Assembly: GCA_020025955.1 (NCBI GenBank)
Contig: JAHHRF010000042.1
Coordinates: 1-14,949 of the forward strand
DNA length: 14,949 nt
Source: Sutterella sp.
GTDB lineage: Bacteria; Pseudomonadota; Gammaproteobacteria; Burkholderiales; Burkholderiaceae_F
Direction of reading: 5' to 3'
Shown here: in pieces, positions 1 to 7,671 of the stretch
How the letters are laid out: each line of letters begins with the position of its first letter
How positions within the stretch are numbered: the first letter of the stretch is position 1
Notes under the pieces: model-generated
The model's input: the letters and a program-made list of their open reading frames with translations, nothing else
What the model was told of the DNA's origin: nothing
Databases searched by the model: none
Made by a program: the position numbers and the translations under genes

Positions 1-1
1 C

Positions 2-1015
2 TTTTTGGCGCACTACGGCCCCTTGTCGGACGAGCCCATTCGCCCGGGCTGGCGATTGTTGAACTACAACGGGGGCGACATTGTCATTAAAAAGGAAGCC
101 GGCATTCGCCTAACCCTTGAAGACTTCCCCGATTTGCATCGCTTAACGGGGAAAAGCCTTTTGGTCTCTGACGGTCGTCAACCCTTGGCACTCAATAGCC
201 GCGTAGGGGTGGCGATGATGTGGGGGATTCTGGATTTCTTTGCCCGTCGCCCTGAGCAGCCGCACGCTGAAATTCGTTTTGCCTTAACGCCTGAAGGCTT
301 AATCGCACGCCATGAAGCGCACTTTGATATTGAGCGCTTTGGGGCAGATTACGCCTACGTCTTGGAGGCCCCCGGTTTAGGGACCCTCATTACCGAATGC
401 TTTAATGCCGCGACGGCGGAAGTGGTGATGCGAGGTCGTGCCGCGTTTCCTGGTTACGCCCAAGGGAAGATGGTCAATGCCATTAAACTCCTCACCAACT
501 TTATTGATGGGTTGCCGCGTGACGAAAGCCCTGAGCGCACCGAAGGCCACCAAGGGTTCTATCACCCGGTGATGACGACGGGAAGCGTCCACGAAGCCTC
601 CGCCTTAATTCTGATTCGTGACTTTGGCTTTGAGAGTTTTGAAGTCCGTAAGAGCCGATTGCGTGCCATGGCAGAAGACTATGAGCACTATGGCGAAGGA
701 ACCTGTACGATTGAGTTTGTGCCCGAATATGAAAACATGGGACGCGTGCTAAGCCGATCGTCTCGTGTGATTAAAACCGCGATGCGAGCCTGCCGCAGTA
801 AAGGGGTAACGCCCGAAGCGTCGAGCCTTCGTGGCACCACCGATGGCGCTCGTTTAACCGCGAAGGGCGTGCCCTGTCCCGCCTTTTTCACGGGTTCCTT
901 ATTTAAGGAAGCAGGCGCCTACTACGAAACGTTACCTGTACACTTTTTAGAAAAAACCCAATCCATTTTGATTGAACTCGCGATTGAGTCCGCTGGACTC
1001 AAAACCTTGAGTTAA
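2..1015 (+). CDS. pepT: Peptidase T-like (M20B) protein, 5' end outside window, probable pseudo-enzyme
   Basis: This is the C-terminal three quarters of a protein of the tripeptide aminopeptidase (PepT) family. The frame is open to the left edge, so the real start lies upstream; TTG at 5 is only an in-frame codon. Family signatures seen, numbering that TTG as 1: YNGGDI (21-26), DESPExTEG (173-181), GFYHP (184-188), MVNAI (156-160), IRDF (204-207), RGTTDGA (276-282) and FFTG (294-297). The length fits E. coli PepT from about residue 76 to the end. Aligned to the E. coli ligands from memory, only the first histidine is kept (H3). The Asp two residues later is G5, D140 is N64, the catalytic and ligand pair E173/E174 is G98/L99, D196 is E121, H223 is F148 and H379 is A305. 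The frame is intact, so this looks like a conserved non-catalytic homologue rather than a decaying gene. Family assignment is firm; loss of activity is an inference. Confidence 0.85.
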   Translation, partial: FLAHYGPLSDEPIRPGWRLLNYNGGDIVIKKEAGIRLTLEDFPDLHRLTGKSLLVSDGRQPLALNSRVGVAMMWGILDFFARRPEQPHAEIRFALTPEGLIARHEAHFDIERFGADYAYVLEAPGLGTLITECFNAATAEVVMRGRAAFPGYAQGKMVNAIKLLTNFIDGLPRDESPERTEGHQGFYHPVMTTGSVHEASALILIRDFGFESFEVRKSRLRAMAEDYEHYGEGTCTIEFVPEYENMGRVLSRSSRVIKTAMRACRSKGVTPEASSLRGTTDGARLTAKGVPCPAFFTGSLFKEAGAYYETLPVHFLEKTQSILIELAIESAGLKTLS

Positions 1016-1045
1016 GGTTTAAAGCGTAATCTAGACTTATCAAGG

Positions 1046-1078
1046 AAAAGGGCGTGACCCTTAAAACCCTTTTCTTTT
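1046..1078 (+). terminator. Probable Rho-independent terminator of the pepT-like gene
   Basis: AAAAGGG (1046-1052) pairs with CCCTTTT (1067-1073) around a 14-nt loop, followed by a T-rich tail (to 1078). It lies 30 bases after the stop of the pepT-like gene and before the SD of the next gene. The loop is long and the stem is short and A-T rich, so efficiency is uncertain. Confidence 0.5.
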
Positions 1079-1112
1079 CCCTCTACTTGACTGATCATCG
1101 GAGACTTTAAAG

Positions 1113-1919
1113 ATGACCCCGACCAAAACATTGAGCCTCCTTTTGACGACCCTTTTGGGGAGTCTTACGGTTTCGACCGCCATGGCCTATCCCTCTGACA
1201 TGAGCCAGATGGAAGAAGAGCCGACCCCTTATGTGGCTCCGAAACCTTTACCCAAAGACGACATTTCCTTTGTGCGTGAACAGGCGCAAAAAGGGGTGGT
1301 CGACAAACAGTTTGAATTGGCCTCGGCCTACGCCACGGGCGATGGCGTGAAAAAGGATATGGCTAAGGCCATTGAATGGTATGAAAAGGCCGCCAAAGGG
1401 GGAAGTACCCAAGCCTTAACCAATTTGGGGACCCTCTACGCCGAAGGCACGGATGTGCCGCAGGACTTTGCCAAAGCCGTGCAGTACTATGAAATTGCTG
1501 CTGAGCGTGACGACCCCGTTGCTGCCTTTAATTTGTCGAGCCACTATCGCTCTGGCTTGGGCGTAGCAGAGAGCCCCGCTAAAGCCCTCTACTGGGCGCA
1601 AAAGGCCGCTGAGAAGGGCCTTTTAGACGCTCAGGTCGTTACCGGCTTTTATTACCTCAATGGCTATGGCACCAAACCCAACCCGGAAGCCGCGGCTATC
1701 TGGTACGGGAAAGCCGCTCAGCGTGAAGACGCCGAAGCTCAGTACGTCTATGGCCTCATGAATTTGCGTGGCTTAGGCGTGACGGCTGATATGGAAAAGG
1801 CTGAAACGTTCTTAAAGAAGAGCTGCGAGAAGGGCTATGCCCAAGCATGCGACGCCTTAAAGGAAGTGAAGCGTCCGCTCTTGCCCAAGGCTAAGGACGA
1901 AGCACCGAAAGCCCAGTAA
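1113..1919 (+). CDS. Secreted Sel1-repeat (SLR/TPR-like) protein
   Basis: This 268-residue protein has a Sec signal peptide (about residues 1-25, ending STAMA before Y26). An acidic, proline-rich linker (26-50) follows, then about five Sel1-like repeats across residues 62-245. Each repeat has the usual pattern of an A-x-x-L-x-x-x-Y-x-x-G turn, then D-x-x-K-A-x-x-W-Y and K-A-A, for example YATGDGV with AIEWYEKAAKGG. The last repeat carries two cysteines (C233 and C245) that could form a disulfide in the periplasm. A lysine- and proline-rich tail ends the protein. SLR proteins are alpha-solenoid scaffolds for protein-protein contacts; no catalytic role is expected and the partner is unknown. 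ATG 1113 is chosen because GGAG (1100-1103) sits nine bases upstream and it gives a clean signal peptide. The gene is probably monocistronic, lying between two terminators. Confidence 0.9.
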   Translation: MTPTKTLSLLLTTLLGSLTVSTAMAYPSDMSQMEEEPTPYVAPKPLPKDDISFVREQAQKGVVDKQFELASAYATGDGVKKDMAKAIEWYEKAAKGGSTQALTNLGTLYAEGTDVPQDFAKAVQYYEIAAERDDPVAAFNLSSHYRSGLGVAESPAKALYWAQKAAEKGLLDAQVVTGFYYLNGYGTKPNPEAAAIWYGKAAQREDAEAQYVYGLMNLRGLGVTADMEKAETFLKKSCEKGYAQACDALKEVKRPLLPKAKDEAPKAQ

Positions 1920-1941
1920 CCCTTAAATCGGCTTTAATCGA

Positions 1942-1979
1942 TCCCTCGTTTTCCTTTTGCGAAGACGAGGGATTTTTTT
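1942..1979 (+). terminator. Rho-independent terminator of the Sel1-repeat gene
   Basis: A perfect 8-bp stem, TCCCTCGT (1942-1949) with ACGAGGGA (1965-1972), is followed directly by seven T (1973-1979). It sits 22 bases after the stop codon. Confidence 0.9.
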
Positions 1980-1990
1980 ATGTCTTCCAG

Positions 1991-2026
1991 CAAAGGAAAA
2001 GGGCCCGACTGGATGGTCGAGCCCTT
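1991..2026 (-). terminator. Rho-independent terminator of the pqqL-like gene
   Basis: Read on the minus strand, an 11-bp stem (2026-2016 with 2009-1999, one G-U pair) has a 6-nt loop and is followed by a T-rich tail TTCCTTTG. It lies 28 bases beyond the stop of the M16 protease gene and nearly abuts the plus-strand terminator, insulating two convergent genes. Confidence 0.85.
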
Positions 2027-2054
2027 GTATAGCGGAAAGCCTGAACGTCGCCGC

Positions 2055-4832
2055 TTACGGGGTTAAGGTCGCACGGAAGTGGTTTTCATCCGTGAAGAGG
2101 AGCCCCGCTAAGGTATTGATGAAGAGCGAACTCCCTAAACGATCGTAGTCGTTATAGGTGTAGAGAATGTCCGGGTTCCCTAAGGTCATGAAGCTCTTTT
2201 CAATCAACGAGGAGAGCGCCACGAGCGAATCGAAGTGATAGTGCACTTGACGCTTACGTTCGTCGACCAGTTTCGCTAAGAGCTTGGGATCGATCCCGTT
2301 TTTCCCTAAGTCCGCAATCACGGCTTCAGCTTCTTTGGTGAGGCTTTCTACGCGCTTGGGATCGCACGTAAATTCCACCACGGCTTCAACCTGGTCATTG
2401 GTTTTGTCCGCGGTAAAGTCCGTGCTCACCGTGTAAATGCCCGACTCGGCTTCACGAAGCGTTGCGCGGAAGCGTTCCGTGATCACATCCCCTAAGAGCT
2501 CCAGACTCAACTCAATCCCGGGGGACCACTTCAGGGGCGTCGTGTAGTAGAGGTTCACGAGCGCACGTTCTTCGTCGTTACCCGTCATCGCTAAGGGGGT
2601 CTTAGGCGTCGTGGCCCCAAAGAAGTAGGGCGCCTGACGGTGCGTTTTCACAGGAACCGTCGCCAAATATTCGCGTGCCAAGTTTTCCACCGTGCGTTGC
2701 GGTACGTCCCCAATGATGAAGTACGTGAAGTCGGTGTTCCCCAAGAGCTGTTCGTCGTAGAGCTTACGTAACGTTTCCGCCGTCTCGCTCATCGCCACCG
2801 CTTCATTTTCCTTATAGATGGTCGGAATGTTGGGGTAGCGCACACGTTCTACGGCTTCCATAAATTGGGTTTCTTGGTCGCGCTCCGCAAAGAACGTTTT
2901 CAAGTCCAATTTCTGGGTGAGCATCACCTCATCCGTAATCGGGGTGCCTTCCAGCTTTAAGCGAAAGAGCGTGAGTAGATCCTTCAAGCGGTTGGACTGC
3001 CCCACCACGGCAAAGCCCTGACGGGTTTCGTCAGCGATACTGGCAATGGCGACCGGGTTCTTGATAAAGAGTCGCTGAATGTCTTCGCTCGACAAGGGCC
3101 CCACCCCCGCGTCATCCACAGCCCCCACAGCACGACGCAAACGGCTGTAGTTTTCAGGCGCCACACCACGCAAGCCCCCGTCGGTTAAGGCCTTAAAGAA
3201 GACCTGATCCGGGGTTTTGTCCGAGGGGTGATAGACCAAGCGCGAGCCATTACTCAAACGGTACACCGTGATGTTTAAGTCCTTGTAATAGGCTTCTTTT
3301 TCCATCGAGCCCGACTCGTAGTGGCGGGTGGGCAGCGTCACGTGCTTAGGCTTAATACGCGTCCACGTGGGCTGCGTTTTGGCCATTTCAGCGTTGTAGA
3401 GGGCTTCAACGTTCGTGGCGGTGAGCCCCGTCCCTTGGGCAGGATAGGGTTCGGTGACAATCAAGAGTTTCGAGATGCAATCCGTCATCTCATTGAAGGC
3501 CTGGTTTAAGTCCGCCGTCGTCAAGGACCCCAGCACCGCGTTATTTAAGCGGTAGACGTCGTCACGCCCAATGATCGGCTGATCCATGGCGACGTTACCC
3601 AAATAGGTGTCCGCCAAGGTTAAAGAGCCCGGTTGCACATCACGGTTTCGTTCCATACGTTGACGGGCTTGATTGACCGCACGCTTTAATTCCGCATCCG
3701 TAAAGCCCTGTTGGCGAAGCTGTGCCACAAAGGTAAAGAGGTTCTTTAAGGTGGTCTTGTAGTCCGTGTTATTGAGCTGCGCCAAGAAAAGGTACTGACG
3801 CAAATCGCGACCAATCACCGTGCGATAGAAGGTGTTGGATTCAACGGCGGCTTTCCCTTGACGCTTTTCCCAATCGGCTAAGCGTTGGTTGACAAGGCCA
3901 ATCACTAAACTTTCAATCAAGTCCTGACGGTATTCGCGTTCCGTGCGCTCCGACGTGTAGCGCTTCAACCAGCTCATTTCCATGGCGGCGGTGGAGATCC
4001 CGGGTTCCGAGACGCTCGCGACACGCCAGCCCGGCACCACGGGTACCGAACTATCAATGGTGGGCAAGGGCGTCGTAGGACGGGTTTCAGGGAGGTCCAA
4101 CGTCTCCTTCATGGCCTTGGTCATCGTCGAGGTGTCAAAGTCCCCCACGATAAAGAGGCGCATGTTGTCGGGACGGTACCAGCGCTTATAAAAGGCCTTA
4201 ACGCGCTCGGCAGGAATCGTACGGATAATCGACATGTCCCCGATGGGGTCACGTTCCGCGTAGCGAGAGCCGGCCATTTCCACCAAGCTCTTTTTGTCCC
4301 CTAAGCGAAGTAAGGGGCTTAAGCGACGACGCCATTCTTCTTCCACAATGCCACGTTCCCCATCAACGTCCTCAGGGAGGATCGTCAAGTGGTACATCCA
4401 TTCGGAAATGATGTCCAAGGCTTCTTTCACGCTCTTAGGATCGTTTTCCAGATTTAACGTGTAGACCGTGTTTTCAAAGTCGGTAAAGGCGTTAATGTCC
4501 TGGGCAAACTTCATACCAAGGCGCTCAAGCGCGTTGATGATCGTGTTCTTCGGGAAACGCTTAGAACCATTAAAGGCCATATGTTCAACCAAATGGGCGA
4601 TCCCCTTTTGGTCTTCGTCTTCGTTAAGACTCCCGGCGTTAACAATCAAGCGAATGTACACGCGCCCTTTCGGGGCATGGTGTTCGTAGAGGGTATAGGC
4701 CAAGCCGTTGTCGAGCACCCCGCGGGTGACTTCGGCATCGTCTTTGAGAGGGGCATCGGAGAGATGACTGGGGGCGACACAGCCCGCCAATAAAATCAAC
4801 GACGCACATAAGCTGGTTAAAAGCGTACGCAT
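2055..4832 (-). CDS. pqqL: PqqL-like M16 zinc protease, predicted lipoprotein
   Basis: This 925-residue protein is close to the length of E. coli PqqL (about 931). A lipoprotein signal is visible: a hydrophobic stretch then LLAGC with the lipidated cysteine at C18 and Val at +2, which predicts outer-membrane sorting. The first M16 domain carries the inverted zinc motif HLVEH (H80, E83, H84) and a Glu cluster (164-166) in the position of the third zinc ligand. The inactive C-terminal half keeps the conserved Arg and Tyr in ERFRATLREAESGIY. M16 enzymes are clamshell proteases that cut unfolded peptides. The divergent neighbour is a YddB-like TonB receptor, the same pairing as E. coli yddB-pqqL, so a role in processing an imported protein is likely. 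A Fur-box-like dyad covers its promoter. The start is set by the signal peptide; no good SD is visible upstream of ATG 4832. No ABC transporter (YddA-like) gene is alongside. Confidence 0.88.
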   Translation of the reverse strand: MRTLLTSLCASLILLAGCVAPSHLSDAPLKDDAEVTRGVLDNGLAYTLYEHHAPKGRVYIRLIVNAGSLNEDEDQKGIAHLVEHMAFNGSKRFPKNTIINALERLGMKFAQDINAFTDFENTVYTLNLENDPKSVKEALDIISEWMYHLTILPEDVDGERGIVEEEWRRRLSPLLRLGDKKSLVEMAGSRYAERDPIGDMSIIRTIPAERVKAFYKRWYRPDNMRLFIVGDFDTSTMTKAMKETLDLPETRPTTPLPTIDSSVPVVPGWRVASVSEPGISTAAMEMSWLKRYTSERTEREYRQDLIESLVIGLVNQRLADWEKRQGKAAVESNTFYRTVIGRDLRQYLFLAQLNNTDYKTTLKNLFTFVAQLRQQGFTDAELKRAVNQARQRMERNRDVQPGSLTLADTYLGNVAMDQPIIGRDDVYRLNNAVLGSLTTADLNQAFNEMTDCISKLLIVTEPYPAQGTGLTATNVEALYNAEMAKTQPTWTRIKPKHVTLPTRHYESGSMEKEAYYKDLNITVYRLSNGSRLVYHPSDKTPDQVFFKALTDGGLRGVAPENYSRLRRAVGAVDDAGVGPLSSEDIQRLFIKNPVAIASIADETRQGFAVVGQSNRLKDLLTLFRLKLEGTPITDEVMLTQKLDLKTFFAERDQETQFMEAVERVRYPNIPTIYKENEAVAMSETAETLRKLYDEQLLGNTDFTYFIIGDVPQRTVENLAREYLATVPVKTHRQAPYFFGATTPKTPLAMTGNDEERALVNLYYTTPLKWSPGIELSLELLGDVITERFRATLREAESGIYTVSTDFTADKTNDQVEAVVEFTCDPKRVESLTKEAEAVIADLGKNGIDPKLLAKLVDERKRQVHYHFDSLVALSSLIEKSFMTLGNPDILYTYNDYDRLGSSLFINTLAGLLFTDENHFRATLTP

Positions 4833-4907
4833 GTGAAGAAAAACTGTTGTGGTATGAAGTGCTTAGGGTACCCAGAAACCTGGGCAATCGCTACAAATTG
4901 TTGCAAA

Positions 4908-4922
4908 TGAGATACATTCTCA
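4908..4922. promoter_or_regulatory. Fur-box-like operator on the pqqL side
   Basis: TGAGATACATTCTCA is a 7-1-7 dyad close to the Fur core TGAGAATNATTCTCA: the right arm is identical and two positions differ in the left arm. It overlaps the proposed -10 of the protease gene, so iron-bound Fur would block transcription. Confidence 0.65.
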
Positions 4923-4936
4923 AAATATGGTCTAAA
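4909..4936 (-). promoter_or_regulatory. Candidate sigma70 promoter of the pqqL-like gene
   Basis: On the minus strand TTTAGA (4936-4931) and TATCTC (4914-4909) are 16 bp apart, which would start the transcript near 4902 and give a leader of about 70 nt. The -35 hexamer and spacing equal those of the divergent receptor promoter. The -10 is weak (3 of 6 bases), so confidence is moderate. Confidence 0.4.
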
Positions 4937-5023
4937 GCACGGAGTTATGGGCATTTTTTAACGATAAACCCATGTAATAAGCAGGGTATATTTAACCTTA
5001 TTTATTAGGGTTTCCGCAAACTT

Positions 5024-5051
5024 TTTAGACAAATGAGAATGATTCTATTAG
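5024..5051 (+). promoter_or_regulatory. Candidate sigma70 promoter of the TonB receptor gene
   Basis: TTTAGA (5024-5029), a 16-bp spacer and TATTAG (5046-5051) would start the transcript near 5058, giving a leader of about 68 nt. The -35 hexamer and spacer length mirror the divergent protease promoter. The Fur-box-like dyad at 5034-5048 covers spacer and -10. TATAAA at 5060-5065 is an alternative -10 but has no good -35. Confidence 0.45.
5034..5048. promoter_or_regulatory. Fur-box-like operator on the receptor side
   Basis: TGAGAATGATTCTAT matches the Fur 7-1-7 core TGAGAATNATTCTCA at all positions except the last two. It lies inside the receptor promoter. Confidence 0.75.
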
Positions 5052-5065
5052 GGTAGCACTATAAA

Positions 5066-5080
5066 TGAGAATCAGTATCT
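5066..5080. promoter_or_regulatory. Second, weaker Fur-like site downstream
   Basis: TGAGAATCAGTATCT has a perfect left half-site, TGAGAAT, and a degenerate right arm. It starts exactly 32 bp (about three helical turns) after the first receptor-side dyad, which would suit cooperative or extended Fur binding over the transcription start. Confidence 0.45.
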
Positions 5081-5125
5081 TTGCGATCAATTCTCCTCGC
5101 TCACTCTAAAACGGAATCCTTTTGT

Positions 5126-7585
5126 ATGACATTCGAAAAGAAGTTGATGACGCGATGGGTCTTAGCAGCCTTGGCGATGACGCCGATGGTGGCGACTCAG
5201 GCAGCTGATGTTAAAGCTGAACAAGAAGCCAAGCCCAGCAAGCAAGTTACGGTTAAGACCTTGGAAGAAGTGGTGGTCTACGGCCAGGCTAACCAGGGGC
5301 TCTCCCATAAGAGCACGATCCGTGCCGATCAGATGCGCGACATGCCTATTGGCAATGGCAACATGACGGACCTCTTGGTCATGAATCCCAATGTGCGTTA
5401 TAGCCCCTTGGGTGACAACCAGTCGGGTATGCAGGGTGGTGAAATCAAGCCGAGCAACATCTCGATTAACGGCGCTGACTATGACCAGACGGGCTTCTTT
5501 GTTGATAACGTCAACATGAATAACGACATTGGTTTCCACGATGGCGTGTTTGACGGTGCCATGCAGACGGTGCCGGGTTTGGCCGGCAACCAGGCCTACA
5601 TCTTTGACGCCTCGATGTTAAGTAGCGTTGAAGTCCATGACCGTAACGTATCCGCGAGCTTAGGCGGTTTCGAAGGCGGTGCTGTGGTCGCGAAGACCAA
5701 GCAGTACACGGGTCAGGATCGCTTCATGGTGAACTATCGCACCACGTCCGACAAGATGGCCGCGATGCACTTAAATGACAACGCTAAGCGCGTTTTAGAC
5801 CAAGTGCGTCCTTTGGATAACACCCCCGTTGCTATCCTCCAGCCGAAGTACACCAAGCACATGGCTAACGTCCTTTGGGAAAAGGGCTTGACGGACGACT
5901 TGGGTATGGTTGTGGGCTTTAGCCGTCGCCAGTCTACGATCATGCAAAACCGCTTACAAGGGTTTGTCGAAGTTCCGCCCGAGATTCCCGGGGATGAACC
6001 TACATTTGAGCCGAATCTTAAGAAAGAAGACCACACACGTTTGTCGGATAACTTCCTTTTGAATTTGAAGTGGACCCCGACCGTTGATGACCGTTTTGAA
6101 TTGAGCACCCGTTATTCCGCTTACACGGAAGAACGTTATTGGCCGGATAACTTTGATAACAACGTCAAGGACACGCAGCTCGCCTTCGGTGGCACCTTAG
6201 CCTGGGTTCATAGCTTCGAAAATGGCGTTTGGACGAACACCTTAGCGTTAGATCGTTTCGACAACAAGCGTAAGAGTTCGACTGCTTCGAATACGATGAC
6301 TAACGACCCTAAAAAAGGAGCTATTTGGCAGGAAGGGGGCTATGGTAATAGCACCTTGGAACAAAATAACATCCACTACTCGACGGAATACGCGTTTGAT
6401 CCCGTCAATTGGGGGCGTGTGGAGCATTCTGTGAGCGTCGGCGCGATCTTGCAACGTACGCACTACAAGTATGATCGTCCTCAAGATGTTCATAGTCGTA
6501 CAGTAGTCATAGCCGTGCCCGAATTGTTCATACCTGGAAGTGTAGATGAGGATACGGCTGAGGCGGGTCGCGTGAAGACGCGTTATACCAATGTAGCTGC
6601 GTACTTCGAAGATCGCATGCAGTTTGGCAAGTGGACCTTGCGTCCGGGGCTTCGCATTGAACGCAATACGTTCTTGAGCGAAACCAACTTGTCGCCGCGT
6701 TTCTCGTCTCAGTATCAGGTGACCCCTGACTGGAGTGTGAACTTAGGTTGGAACCGTTACTACGGTCGTAACTTCTCGTCGGTGAAGTTAGCTAACGAAA
6801 TCCTGAAGTTAAATAAAAATGATAAGAGCGTTCGTCAAACGGAAGGCTTAAAGACGCCCAACGCTGTGGAATTCACGGTTGGAACGAAATATGACTACCG
6901 AAACGCAACGATTGGCGTTAACTACGTGAAACGCTCCTACAAGGATGTGATTGAGTTAACCCAGCTTGCTCGTGGCAAGTGGGCCTATGTCAATGGTCAG
7001 GGCTACGGCGCCGAAGTCTACACGATTGACTTAGGTAACCGTCGTCCGGTTACGTGGGGTCCCACGGTTTGGAATGCTCAGCTGGCTATCGATTACACGC
7101 GCATTCGACGTGATCCTTTAGGTGAAAATGCTGGTCAACTTGTTCGCTACGATGGCACTCTCATGACGCGTGCCGCCATGGAACGTAAGGCAAACCGAGG
7201 TGTCGGTGAATGGATTGCTCGCCTGAACTTGACGACGGAAGTGCCTAAGTACGATGTGACGTGGACGAACCGCTTCTCGTTACAGGGGCCAGAAAAGGGT
7301 TACGAAGAACTCGATATGAGCGGAAGTCCTGAGTATCTCCCGACTGGCGAGGAATTGAAGAACTTCTACAGCTATGACAACGGTGCGATGTTGCGCTGGG
7401 ATATGGCGTTGAAGTATGAGCCCACGTTCTTGAAGAAGCACAGTGCCTATGTGCAGGTCGAAGTCAACAACGTCTTAGACAAGCGTCGTAAGATCAACAC
7501 CTTTAAGCCGATTGATAACTTCGGTGACTTAGGTGCGTACACCCCGGGTCGTGAATTCTGGCTCCGTGTCGGGATGACCTGGTAA
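5126..7585 (+). CDS. yddB: YddB-like TonB-dependent outer-membrane receptor
   Basis: The product is 819 residues from ATG 5126. It has a signal peptide (1 to about 26, ending VATQA), a TonB-box-like segment LEEVVVY (46-52) and then a plug domain. The plug has the YddB-type pattern GNGNxxDLLxxNPxVR, a GGEIKPxxISINGA stretch, a FVDNVN turn and a GGFEGGAV segment. A 22-strand barrel follows, ending REFWLRVGMTW with the terminal aromatic residue used for outer-membrane insertion. By recall the plug resembles E. coli YddB (about 790 aa), the receptor paired with PqqL, so I favour import of an iron-containing protein or peptide over a siderophore; the ligand is not known. ATG 5126 is preferred over the further upstream TTG 5081, which falls in the operator region. 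SD is weak (ACGGA near 5111-5115); ATG 5147 remains possible. Two Fur-like sites precede it, so it should be induced by iron shortage. Confidence 0.9.
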   Translation: MTFEKKLMTRWVLAALAMTPMVATQAADVKAEQEAKPSKQVTVKTLEEVVVYGQANQGLSHKSTIRADQMRDMPIGNGNMTDLLVMNPNVRYSPLGDNQSGMQGGEIKPSNISINGADYDQTGFFVDNVNMNNDIGFHDGVFDGAMQTVPGLAGNQAYIFDASMLSSVEVHDRNVSASLGGFEGGAVVAKTKQYTGQDRFMVNYRTTSDKMAAMHLNDNAKRVLDQVRPLDNTPVAILQPKYTKHMANVLWEKGLTDDLGMVVGFSRRQSTIMQNRLQGFVEVPPEIPGDEPTFEPNLKKEDHTRLSDNFLLNLKWTPTVDDRFELSTRYSAYTEERYWPDNFDNNVKDTQLAFGGTLAWVHSFENGVWTNTLALDRFDNKRKSSTASNTMTNDPKKGAIWQEGGYGNSTLEQNNIHYSTEYAFDPVNWGRVEHSVSVGAILQRTHYKYDRPQDVHSRTVVIAVPELFIPGSVDEDTAEAGRVKTRYTNVAAYFEDRMQFGKWTLRPGLRIERNTFLSETNLSPRFSSQYQVTPDWSVNLGWNRYYGRNFSSVKLANEILKLNKNDKSVRQTEGLKTPNAVEFTVGTKYDYRNATIGVNYVKRSYKDVIELTQLARGKWAYVNGQGYGAEVYTIDLGNRRPVTWGPTVWNAQLAIDYTRIRRDPLGENAGQLVRYDGTLMTRAAMERKANRGVGEWIARLNLTTEVPKYDVTWTNRFSLQGPEKGYEELDMSGSPEYLPTGEELKNFYSYDNGAMLRWDMALKYEPTFLKKHSAYVQVEVNNVLDKRRKINTFKPIDNFGDLGAYTPGREFWLRVGMTW

Positions 7586-7610
7586 GTAGAGAAGACCTTT
7601 AACGGTTAGT

Positions 7611-7652
7611 CTCTAAAAAAGAAAGCGCTTTCTCCCCAGGGAGAAGGCGCTT
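7611..7652. terminator. Strong hairpin, bidirectional but best as minus-strand terminator
   Basis: A 13-bp stem (7623-7635 with 7640-7652, one G-U) has a CCAG loop. On the minus strand it is followed by TCTTTTTTAG, a good U-tract. On the plus strand, 37 bases after the receptor stop, the tail is only CTTTG. It probably ends the receptor transcript weakly and backs up the sRNA terminator strongly. Confidence 0.7.
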
Positions 7653-7671
7653 CTTTGCGTTTGCGGCGGGC

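Noticed and set aside
5162..6493. Several minus-strand open frames of 80-125 codons opposite the receptor gene.
   Set aside because: They are shadows of the strong plus-strand reading frame: no SD, no recognisable domains and overlapping start positions.
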